In this document: positions 1 to 5,873 of the stretch, in pieces
Layout of the letters: the number at the start of each line of letters is the position of its first letter
How positions within the stretch are numbered: position 1 is the first letter of the stretch
Notes under the pieces: model-generated
The model's database searches: none
What the model saw: the letters and a program-made list of their open reading frames with translations, nothing else
Told to the model about the DNA's origin: nothing
Made by a program: the position numbers and the translations under genes
Assembly (NCBI GenBank): GCA_023415275.1
Contig: JAEZLJ010000035.1
Span: forward strand, 1-7,977
Length of the DNA: 7,977 nucleotides
DNA from: Bacteroidota bacterium
GTDB lineage: Bacteria; Bacteroidota; Bacteroidia; Chitinophagales; Chitinophagaceae
Direction: 5' to 3'

Positions 1-1102
1 TATCTACCCTAACCCCATGTCCGCCCGGCTGATGCAACACTGTAATTTTACCAGGAGAAGGCCTGAAGTCATTATAGGGGTCTTCTGCATTGATACGGCA
101 TTCAATAGCATGTAGCTGGGGCTCATAATCCCTTCCGGAAATTCTTTCACCCATCGCTATTTTGATTTGTTCCTTTATTAGATCGTAGTTGATCACTTCT
201 TCAGTAACACAATGCTCCACCTGGATACGGGTGTTCATTTCCATGAAATAGAAATTACGATGCTTATCTACCAGGAACTCAATGGTTCCCACGCTTTCGT
301 AATTAATGGCACTTGCAGCTTTTTTGGCTGCCTCACCCATTTGAAAACGCAGTTCAGGGGTCATGAAAGGAGAAGGCGACTCTTCCACCAGTTTTTGATG
401 CCGGCGTTGGATGGAGCAATCTCTTTCGCTTAAGTGACATACCGTACCATACCTGTCACCTGCCACCTGGATCTCTATATGACGTGGTTCTTCTACAAAT
501 TTCTCCATGTAGATGCCATCATTCTTAAAGGCGGCACCTGCTTCGGCTTTGGCAGTATTATAGGCCCGCTCCATCTCACTCTCAGCCCAAACAATGCGCA
601 TCCCTTTTCCACCACCGCCAGCAGTGGCTTTCAGGATAACCGGGTAGCCCATATCCTTGGCCAAGCCCTTTGCTTCTTCAAGGCTGGATAGTAATCCATC
701 GCTGCCTGGGATTACAGGAACTCCCGCCTTGATCATTGTTTCCTTGGCAGAGATCTTATCTCCCATTTTGTTGATCATTTCAGCGGTGGGCCCAATAAAC
801 TTAATTCCATGATCTGAGCAAATTTGTGAGAATTTGGCATTTTCAGCCAGGAATCCATACCCTGGGTGAACGGCATCGGCATTGGTGATTTCAACCGCTG
901 CCATGATGTGTGGAATATTTAAATAAGAATCACTGCTTTGAGGCTTTCCTATGCATACTGCTTCGTCGGCAAATTTTACATGGAGGCTATCCCTATCTGC
1001 AATAGAATAAACAGCCACTGTTTTTATGCCCATCTCCCTGCAGGTACGAATCACACGAAGCGCTATTTCCCCACGATTGGCAATTAGTATTTTTTTAAAC
1101 AC
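1..1102 (-). CDS. accC: Biotin carboxylase subunit of acetyl-CoA carboxylase (3' end cut by window edge)
   Basis: AccC carboxylates the biotin on AccB using ATP and bicarbonate, the first half-reaction of malonyl-CoA synthesis in the cytoplasm. I translated 367 codons without interruption; E. coli AccC has about 449 residues, so roughly the last 80 lie beyond the left edge. The protein opens with VFKKILIANRGEIALRV, the family's usual N-terminus. Visible active-site features are GDK (Lys116), Lys158 and the glycine-rich ATP loop AGGGGKGM (161-168), His208, RRHQK (233-237), Glu275, and EMNTRIQVEH (288-297) with Glu288, Asn290, Arg292 and Glu296. CRINAEDP carries Arg336, the counterpart of E. 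coli Arg338. The start is GTG: upstream in frame there is no ATG before a TGA stop. The residue after EH is Cys298, where E. coli has Pro. It lies 71 nt downstream of accB and is probably co-transcribed with it. Confidence 0.97.
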   Translation of the reverse strand, partial: MFKKILIANRGEIALRVIRTCREMGIKTVAVYSIADRDSLHVKFADEAVCIGKPQSSDSYLNIPHIMAAVEITNADAVHPGYGFLAENAKFSQICSDHGIKFIGPTAEMINKMGDKISAKETMIKAGVPVIPGSDGLLSSLEEAKGLAKDMGYPVILKATAGGGGKGMRIVWAESEMERAYNTAKAEAGAAFKNDGIYMEKFVEEPRHIEIQVAGDRYGTVCHLSERDCSIQRRHQKLVEESPSPFMTPELRFQMGEAAKKAASAINYESVGTIEFLVDKHRNFYFMEMNTRIQVEHCVTEEVINYDLIKEQIKIAMGERISGRDYEPQLHAIECRINAEDPYNDFRPSPGKITVLHQPGGHGVRVD

Positions 1103-1117
1103 GTTATATTGATTTGT

Positions 1118-1174
1118 ATTTGGAAATATAGGAATGAATGTGATGACTATTTGTTGTCAATCAGATTTCCAAAT
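1118..1174 (-). repeat. 10-bp inverted repeat between accB and accC
   Basis: ATTTGGAAAT at 1118-1127 and its exact reverse complement ATTTCCAAAT at 1165-1174 flank a 37-nt spacer. The right arm touches the accB stop codon and the left arm ends 15 nt before the accC GTG. In the mRNA this could form a long-looped hairpin between the two cistrons. There is no U-tract, so it is not a normal terminator. The arms are AT-rich, so chance is possible. Confidence 0.4.
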
Positions 1175-1668
1175 TAGCTGGGTTCAACAAGGAACAAAGG
1201 CTGGTCATACTCTACAGGTGAAGCATCGTCCACTAAAATTTTGACTATTTTGCCTTTTACTTCACTTTCAATTTCATTAAACAACTTCATAGCCTCAATA
1301 ATGCACACTACTTTACCAGGGGCTACTTCATCACCTACTTCTACAAATATAGGTTTGTCAGGAGATGGCCTGCGATAAAAGGTTCCTATCATTGGACTTT
1401 TGATAGTAACTGTATTAGCAGCATTGTTTGGTGTGGCTGGCGCTTGCTGTGCTGTGGATGGTGCCGGATTAGATTGGCCCAATGCCATAGGTTGATTTTG
1501 GGCAGGCAATGTGGGATAGTTCATGGTGGAAGAAGCAGTCACCACCTGGGTTATTTGCTCTTCTTTTTGCCGGATAGTTATTTTAAATTCTTTCTGTTCA
1601 ATCGTTACTTCACCAATATTCGAATCGTTGATCATATTGATCAACTCCTGAATTTGCTTGAAATCCAT
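1174..1668 (-). CDS. accB: Biotin carboxyl carrier protein of acetyl-CoA carboxylase
   Basis: AccB carries the biotin that shuttles CO2 from AccC to the AccA/AccD carboxyltransferase. The 164-residue protein has three parts: an N-terminal helix-rich segment (MDFKQIQELI, about 1-45), a flexible linker rich in Pro, Ala, Gln and Asn (about 46-85), and a C-terminal biotinyl domain (about 86-164). The biotinylation motif is EAMKLFNEIE, with Lys128 as the predicted biotin acceptor; the residue after it is Leu where E. coli has Met. The insertion SPDKPIFVEVG before it matches the 'thumb' that marks acetyl-CoA carboxylase BCCPs rather than other biotinyl domains. I chose the ATG at 1668; a TTG three codons upstream (1677) is in frame but adds only Met-Lys-Gln and is less likely. 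It is followed by accC on the same strand. Confidence 0.96.
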   Translation of the reverse strand: MDFKQIQELINMINDSNIGEVTIEQKEFKITIRQKEEQITQVVTASSTMNYPTLPAQNQPMALGQSNPAPSTAQQAPATPNNAANTVTIKSPMIGTFYRRPSPDKPIFVEVGDEVAPGKVVCIIEAMKLFNEIESEVKGKIVKILVDDASPVEYDQPLFLVEPS

Positions 1669-1812
1669 TTGTTTCAATTTAATTTGATTTTGGTTAAAAC
1701 AGGCGGCTAAGATAGGATATCTGAATGATAAACTATTTTGAAAGACATATTGCCATTTAAATCAATTGATACCTTTTGAATCTGATTTGCAATGAGTTAT
1801 TAATATGCCAAC

Positions 1813-1850
1813 AATAAGAAAAGCCCCGGTGCTACAGGGCTTTTCTTATT
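1813..1850 (-). terminator. Strong hairpin terminator downstream of efp
   Basis: A perfect 14-bp stem (1813-1826 with 1837-1850) closes a 10-nt loop. Read on the minus strand, the 3' arm is GGGCTTTTCTTATT, so the U-rich tract is built into the stem. It lies 54 nt after the efp stop codon and about 145 nt before the accB start, so it should end the efp transcript and make accB-accC depend on a separate promoter. The plus-strand reading is also T-rich after the stem, so the element could work in both directions, though no plus-strand gene ends here. Confidence 0.85.
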
Positions 1851-1904
1851 TTATATTCTGAATGTTTTCTCAATTTTCGATTTCTTTCAATTTAGTAATG
1901 AGCA

Positions 1905-2471
1905 TTATTCTTTCACTCGCTCTACGTATTCACCACTTTTGGTATTCACCCTTATCAACTCACCTTCATTTACAAATAATGGTACCATTACGGTGGCTCC
2001 TGTTTCTACAGTGGCAGGTTTCAATGTGCGTGTAGCAGTATCTCCTCTTAATCCAGGTTCGCTGTAGGTTACTCTAACTACCACTTTTTCAGGCAATTCT
2101 ACACTCATTGGGGTTTCAGTCTCAGTATTAAATAATACCGATACTGCATCGCCGTCTCTCAGAAACTGTGGGGCATCAATAAGGTTTTCTGCTACAGCCA
2201 CCTGCTCAAAGGTTTCATTGTCCATAAAATTGTACCCGGTATCATCTTTATACAGGAATTGATATTCTTTCCTTTCCACACGCACAGGATATATGGTATC
2301 ACCACTATTCCAGGTTTTTTCAATACTGCGGTTATTGTCTACACCGGTAAGCTTTGCCCACACCTTGGCGGCTGCCCGGGCAGTTTTATTTTCACCGAAT
2401 TCCACCACTTTGTAAAGGCTGCCATCAAGTTTAATGATTAAACCCCTGCTGATATCTGCTGTAGATGCCAT
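1905..2471 (-). CDS. efp: Elongation factor P with Arg at the loop-tip position
   Basis: EF-P binds ribosomes stalled on consecutive prolines and promotes peptide bond formation. The 188-residue length matches the family. Domain I (KOW-like) is about residues 1-65 and opens MASTADISRG. Domains II and III follow, with family hallmarks NFMDNETFEQ (domain II), SEPGLRGDTA, and the C-terminal VNTKSGEYVERVK. The domain I loop that reaches the peptidyl-transferase centre reads NKTARAAAK, placing Arg32 where E. coli EF-P has the modified Lys34; no PGKG motif is present. The ATG at 2471 gives the normal N-terminus. A TTG 25 codons further upstream would add an unrelated extension and run through the proposed promoter, so I rejected it. 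It is transcribed divergently from the outer-membrane gene and has its own terminator. The order efp-accB-accC recurs in many bacteria. Confidence 0.97.
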   Translation of the reverse strand: MASTADISRGLIIKLDGSLYKVVEFGENKTARAAAKVWAKLTGVDNNRSIEKTWNSGDTIYPVRVERKEYQFLYKDDTGYNFMDNETFEQVAVAENLIDAPQFLRDGDAVSVLFNTETETPMSVELPEKVVVRVTYSEPGLRGDTATRTLKPATVETGATVMVPLFVNEGELIRVNTKSGEYVERVKE

Positions 2472-2505
2472 AAATAAATTATGATTTAAAAACTTTTTGA
2501 GGCGG

Positions 2506-2513
2506 CAAAAGTA
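2506..2513 (-). promoter_or_regulatory. Bacteroidota-type -7 element for efp
   Basis: The minus strand reads TACTTTTG, an exact match to the Bacteroidota -7 consensus TAnnTTTG, 34 nt before the efp ATG. A matching -33 TTTG at the usual 19-21 nt spacing is not seen; the nearest TTTG (2547-2544) is 30 nt away. The call rests on the -7 element and its position. Confidence 0.45.
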
Positions 2514-2556
2514 AGGAAAATAGGTTCGAATACGATCATAGATCAAATGGCACTAT

Positions 2557-2578
2557 TTTTTAATCCCCGGATTAAAAA
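2557..2578. promoter_or_regulatory. 22-bp palindrome in the divergent intergenic region (possible operator)
   Basis: TTTTTAATCC and GGATTAAAAA form a perfect 10-bp dyad around a 2-nt centre (CC). It sits between the divergent efp and outer-membrane-protein genes, 39 nt before the latter's ATG. The 2-nt centre is too short for a normal RNA loop, so a DNA site for a dimeric regulator fits better than an RNA hairpin. No regulator is identified. Confidence 0.45.
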
Positions 2579-2604
2579 GCTGTTTATTGAATCTAAACAG
2601 CTTT
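2576..2604 (+). promoter_or_regulatory. 11-bp hairpin just upstream of the outer-membrane protein start
   Basis: AAAGCTGTTTA (2576-2586) and TAAACAGCTTT (2594-2604) pair perfectly across a 7-nt loop and end 12 nt before the ATG at 2617. Three bases are shared with the neighbouring 22-bp palindrome, so the two structures would exclude each other in RNA. It could be a 5' UTR hairpin or a second operator. Read on the minus strand it is followed by five T residues, but no minus-strand gene lies upstream that would need a terminator. Confidence 0.45.
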
Positions 2605-2616
2605 ACCGCCGTAAAA

Positions 2617-5205
2617 ATGCGTAAAACGTTTATTATTTGCCTTATCCTCATTGCTTTATTGTTAAACAATAAAAATAGTGATGCACAATATACTACAGTC
2701 ATTGACTCCATTTCACCTCACTTGAAAACTGTCATTGCAGGTTCTGAGTATAAAAGAAGCTCTTTTCACCAGTGGCTTTGGGGTAAAGACTACCGGAAAG
2801 AGTGGACTACAATGGTCAATGTACCTGTGCTGAACCTTGATTCAGCCTATGGCGACCTAACTCCTATCAAGGAAGGTGGCGGCCGTCAAACCAAATCCTT
2901 AAGGCTTGTTGATGCCAGCGGAAGGATCTGGGTTTTAAGGAGTGTCAATAAAACTTACCTGGGTGCACTACCCCAAATAGTTCAAGGCACTTTTGTTGAA
3001 AAACTGGCTAATGATCAAATAGCAACCAATCATCCTTATGCTGCCCTTACTGTACCCCTCATGTCCGAGGCAGCCAACCTCTATCATACCAACCCACAAT
3101 ATTTCCTTGTTCCTTATAGTGAAAGGTTAGGTGAGTTCAACAGCACGTTTGCTAATATGCTATGCCTGCTGGAAGAAAGACCAGATGAAACCCAGGTAGG
3201 AAACTACAGCTTTGGCAAACCTGAAGATATTGTAAGCACGGAAAAAATGATGGAAAAGTTACTGGAGGAGAATGACCATGTGATGGATGAGGAGGCCTAT
3301 CTCAAAACCAGGTTATTTGACATGATGATCGGGGATTGGGGACGCCATGAGGATAACTGGCGCTGGGCAAAATTTGACAGTGGAAGTTTTAAATTGTACC
3401 GACCGGTACCTAAGGACAGGGACCAAACCTTTGCCAAATTTGAAGGCGTTTTGCTTCAACTGATCATCAAACTGGGAAAATTCAAAGAATTACAAACTTT
3501 TGAAGATGACATCAATAACATTAAATGGTATAATTACCCGGCATATGAAATAGATAAAAGATTTACTAACTATCTCGCCCTTTCTGCATGGTTAAAGGCT
3601 GCATCATCTCTTCAGAAAGAGGTAACTGATTCAGTAATTGAGATGGCAGTAAGGCAAATGCCTAAAGAGATTTTCGAAATATCTGGTAATGAAATTATCA
3701 GTAAGATCAAATCCCGCAGAGACCATCTTACCAGATATGCCAGTGAATACTATACTTTCCTTGCGAGGAATGTTGAAGTTCCGGGAACAAAGCAATCCGA
3801 ATTATTCAAGGTTATCCGGTTGAATGATGATTCTACATTATTAACTATTTATCCTATTTCGAAAGGAGGTCAAATAAGTCAGTTTCCTGTTTTTTCAAGG
3901 ACGTTTGTTAATAAGGAAACACACGAGGTGCGTATATATGGAATAGGCGGCAATGATATTTTCCAGGTAATGGGTGTAACCAAAAAAGGTATAAAGATCA
4001 GTGTACGTGGAGGACCTGAAAAGGATTCAATGCTGGATATCTCGTACGTAGAAGGATGGGGACATAAAACAAAGTTTCGTGATAATCCTGGCAACAATAT
4101 TATTGCTTCTGCCGAAACCAAGGTTCACCTATCAAGGTTTCCTTCCATTAATGCATATAGGTATGATGTTTTTCAATATAATTCAAGGGGATTAAAACCC
4201 ACTTTTTCTTATAACAACTATTACAGGTTTTATATTGGAGCCGATTATAGCTTTACCAAGAATAAAGCGAGAGATGGAAGTTTTACCGCTAAACACAGCC
4301 TGGGAATAAACTATTCACTCATTGAAAAATCATTTCACCCTTATTATAATGCGATTTTCAGTGAATTGATAGGGCGATGGGATTTCAATATAAGTGCCGG
4401 GTATGATGAAGTTCGCCGGTTTAATTTCTTTGGGCTAGGCAATGAATCCTACCCAAGGTCTGACAAAATAGAGTACCATTATTTGCGTTTGAAAGATGTA
4501 TATGGTAGTATTGGGATCAGCCAGGTTTTTCTATCTCACCATACTATAAGTCTTAACTTCCTTTATGATGGTATCAAGGTAATTGACGACAAAGGTCGCT
4601 TTTCGTCGAAAGAGCAAGGATACGTGAGTTCCAATGAATTTGTTTTTAACCATTTTGGCGGCAGCCAACTTACCTATTCGTATATCAATATCAATGATAA
4701 AGTCATTCCAACAAAAGGATTGATCTTCAAGCTTACTGGAACTTATACTAAAAACTTCAGCCAGGAAGATCATTCAGTTTCGAAACTGGGCACATCGGCA
4801 AATATTTATGTACCCTTATCAAAGGTTTTTTCCATAGCTATAAAAACGGGTGGTTCAACACTTGCCGGCACCCCTGAAATATATCAATATAACACACTGG
4901 GCGGTTATTATACGCTTAGGGGTTTCTGGAGATACAGGTTTTACGGCAGAACGGTTTTCTATAATCAGAACGAACTCCGATGGCTTCCAGAAGTAAAGGG
5001 TTATTGGTTTAGCGGAAAAATGGGCCTTGTAGGTTTTTATGACCAGGGGCGTGTATGGCAACCTGGAGAAAACTCTTCAAAATGGCACCATGGTTATGGT
5101 GGAGGCGTTATTTTATCACCTTTCAATAAAATTTCAATTGCGGTAACTTATGGCATTTCAGCAGAAACCACACGAACAAATATTCGACTTGGAAAATTTC
5201 TTTGA
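2617..5205 (+). CDS. Outer-membrane protein: kinase-like (CotH/HipA-type) periplasmic domain fused to Omp85-like barrel
   Basis: The 862-residue protein starts with a signal peptide (1-23, cleavage SDA|Q24). Residues about 90-380 form a soluble domain whose motif order resembles atypical kinases: RIWVLRSVNK (103-112), a Glu-bearing helix FVEKLANDQI, LCLLEERPD, then IGDWGRHEDNW (238-248) and PVPKDRDQTF (263-272). Two GG-x-D hairpins follow (GGNDIF 444-449; GGPEKDSMLD 465-474). From about 510 to the end, alternating aromatic strands form a beta-barrel with LRGF (767-770), the L6-loop motif of Omp85 proteins, and a final strand ending GKFL. No POTRA repeats are visible. The mature protein has one Cys (183). 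I recall similar proteins annotated as BamA/TamA-family or surface antigen D15 in Bacteroidota. The barrel assignment is firm; the kinase likeness is inference, and the substrate is unknown. The ATG at 2617 is chosen over a TTG at 2587 that lies inside the hairpin and spoils the signal peptide. Confidence 0.85.
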   Translation: MRKTFIICLILIALLLNNKNSDAQYTTVIDSISPHLKTVIAGSEYKRSSFHQWLWGKDYRKEWTTMVNVPVLNLDSAYGDLTPIKEGGGRQTKSLRLVDASGRIWVLRSVNKTYLGALPQIVQGTFVEKLANDQIATNHPYAALTVPLMSEAANLYHTNPQYFLVPYSERLGEFNSTFANMLCLLEERPDETQVGNYSFGKPEDIVSTEKMMEKLLEENDHVMDEEAYLKTRLFDMMIGDWGRHEDNWRWAKFDSGSFKLYRPVPKDRDQTFAKFEGVLLQLIIKLGKFKELQTFEDDINNIKWYNYPAYEIDKRFTNYLALSAWLKAASSLQKEVTDSVIEMAVRQMPKEIFEISGNEIISKIKSRRDHLTRYASEYYTFLARNVEVPGTKQSELFKVIRLNDDSTLLTIYPISKGGQISQFPVFSRTFVNKETHEVRIYGIGGNDIFQVMGVTKKGIKISVRGGPEKDSMLDISYVEGWGHKTKFRDNPGNNIIASAETKVHLSRFPSINAYRYDVFQYNSRGLKPTFSYNNYYRFYIGADYSFTKNKARDGSFTAKHSLGINYSLIEKSFHPYYNAIFSELIGRWDFNISAGYDEVRRFNFFGLGNESYPRSDKIEYHYLRLKDVYGSIGISQVFLSHHTISLNFLYDGIKVIDDKGRFSSKEQGYVSSNEFVFNHFGGSQLTYSYININDKVIPTKGLIFKLTGTYTKNFSQEDHSVSKLGTSANIYVPLSKVFSIAIKTGGSTLAGTPEIYQYNTLGGYYTLRGFWRYRFYGRTVFYNQNELRWLPEVKGYWFSGKMGLVGFYDQGRVWQPGENSSKWHHGYGGGVILSPFNKISIAVTYGISAETTRTNIRLGKFL

Positions 5206-5216
5206 CATATACCCTA

Positions 5217-5224
5217 TAAGTTTG
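5217..5224 (+). promoter_or_regulatory. Bacteroidota-type -7 element for the thioredoxin-fold gene
   Basis: TAAGTTTG matches TAnnTTTG exactly and continues as GCATC, common in Bacteroidota promoters. It lies 12 nt after the outer-membrane gene's stop and 24 nt before the ATG at 5249. No TTTG is found at the ideal distance; TTTG at 5201 is too close (12 nt) and TTG at 5189 rather far (25 nt). It suggests that the small gene can be expressed independently of its upstream neighbour. Confidence 0.5.
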
Positions 5225-5248
5225 CATCTCTATCGAAACAACTCAGGT

Positions 5249-5758
5249 ATGACTAAATGGATTACGACAATAATACTGGCCTGTTTTACTATCCCTGGTT
5301 TTGCACAGGTTGATTCATTAACTCCACCTTTTAAGAGGTTTCCATCAATACCCCCTGTGCAATTGTTATTAGGTGATAGTACTACTCTATATACTAAAAA
5401 GGATATTCCCGATAATAAACCTGTACTGGTAATGATCTTTAGTCCTGATTGCAGCCATTGCCAGCACGAAACAGAGGAGATATTAGCTCATAAAGAGCAA
5501 CTCAAGGATATTCAGATCATCATGGCTACGTTTCACCCTTTATGGCAAATGAATGAGTTTATTGGTAATTATAAATTACAAGGGCAGCCTCATATAATAG
5601 TAGGCAAAGACCTTTATTTATTACTGCCTGGATTTTATGCCCTGCATAATCTTCCTTTTCATGCCTTATATGATAAAAAGGGTGAATTAATCAAAGTTTT
5701 TGAAGGATCCATGGATATAGAAAAGATCATTCAAACTTTTAATGAACAGTCTCATTGA
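5249..5758 (+). CDS. Periplasmic thioredoxin-fold (TlpA/redoxin-like) protein
   Basis: The 169-residue protein carries a signal peptide (MTKWITTIILACFTIPGFA, cleaved before Gln20) and then one thioredoxin-like domain. After a strand (PVLVMIFSPD) comes the CxxC motif CSHC (Cys68, Cys71) at the start of a helix, as in thioredoxin-fold reductases. NLPFHALYDKKGEL (134-147) matches the cis-proline strand, with Pro136 as the likely cis-proline, followed by the usual 'D-x-x-G' turn. A role in periplasmic thiol-disulfide exchange is inferred; the partner is unknown. The upstream protein has a single mature Cys and so is not an obvious disulfide substrate. An in-frame ATG at 5150 would overlap the upstream gene and bury the signal peptide, so the start at 5249, behind the -7 element, is preferred. 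Confidence 0.85.
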   Translation: MTKWITTIILACFTIPGFAQVDSLTPPFKRFPSIPPVQLLLGDSTTLYTKKDIPDNKPVLVMIFSPDCSHCQHETEEILAHKEQLKDIQIIMATFHPLWQMNEFIGNYKLQGQPHIIVGKDLYLLLPGFYALHNLPFHALYDKKGELIKVFEGSMDIEKIIQTFNEQSH

Positions 5759-5764
5759 CCGGTT

Positions 5765-5814
5765 TTATTATAATAAGCCAGGTGGTTCTTTAAGATACCT
5801 TCCCTGGTCCAGGG
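5765..5814. repeat. Palindromes in the gap before accA
   Basis: The 115-nt gap between the thioredoxin-fold gene and accA holds two short perfect dyads: TTATTATAATAA (5765-5776) and CCCTGG-T-CCAGGG (5802-5814). A further CCAGG at 5779-5783 could pair with CCTGG at 5803-5807, giving an alternative stem. None is followed by a T-tract, so I do not call a terminator. TAATTTTA at 5848-5855 is one mismatch from the -7 consensus and might be the accA promoter, but this is weak. Confidence 0.3.
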
Positions 5815-5873
5815 GTTAATTTCCCGGTATAATTCCATATTCCTACTTAATTTTAGCGCCAATCTTTATATAT

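Noticed and set aside
212..691. Two plus-strand reading frames (212-433 and 434-691)
   Set aside because: They lie antisense within accC, which is unambiguous, and their translations show no family features.
1707..1714. TATCTTAG as the accB -7 promoter element
   Set aside because: One mismatch to TAnnTTTG and no -33 TTTG at the right spacing; too weak to list as a feature.
2472..2546. 25-residue N-terminal extension of EF-P from a TTG start
   Set aside because: EF-P proteins start at MASTADISRG-like sequence, and the extension runs through the TACTTTTG promoter element.
2576..2604. Hairpin read as a minus-strand terminator
   Set aside because: It has T residues after the stem on the minus strand, but only three GC pairs in the stem and no minus-strand gene upstream that would need termination.
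2587..2616. TTG start ten codons upstream for the outer-membrane protein
   Set aside because: It lies within the 2576-2604 hairpin and would place polar residues before an otherwise perfect signal peptide beginning at the ATG at 2617.
5150..5248. Longer thioredoxin-fold protein from an ATG inside the upstream gene
   Set aside because: It overlaps 56 nt of the outer-membrane gene, buries the signal peptide and precedes the -7 element.
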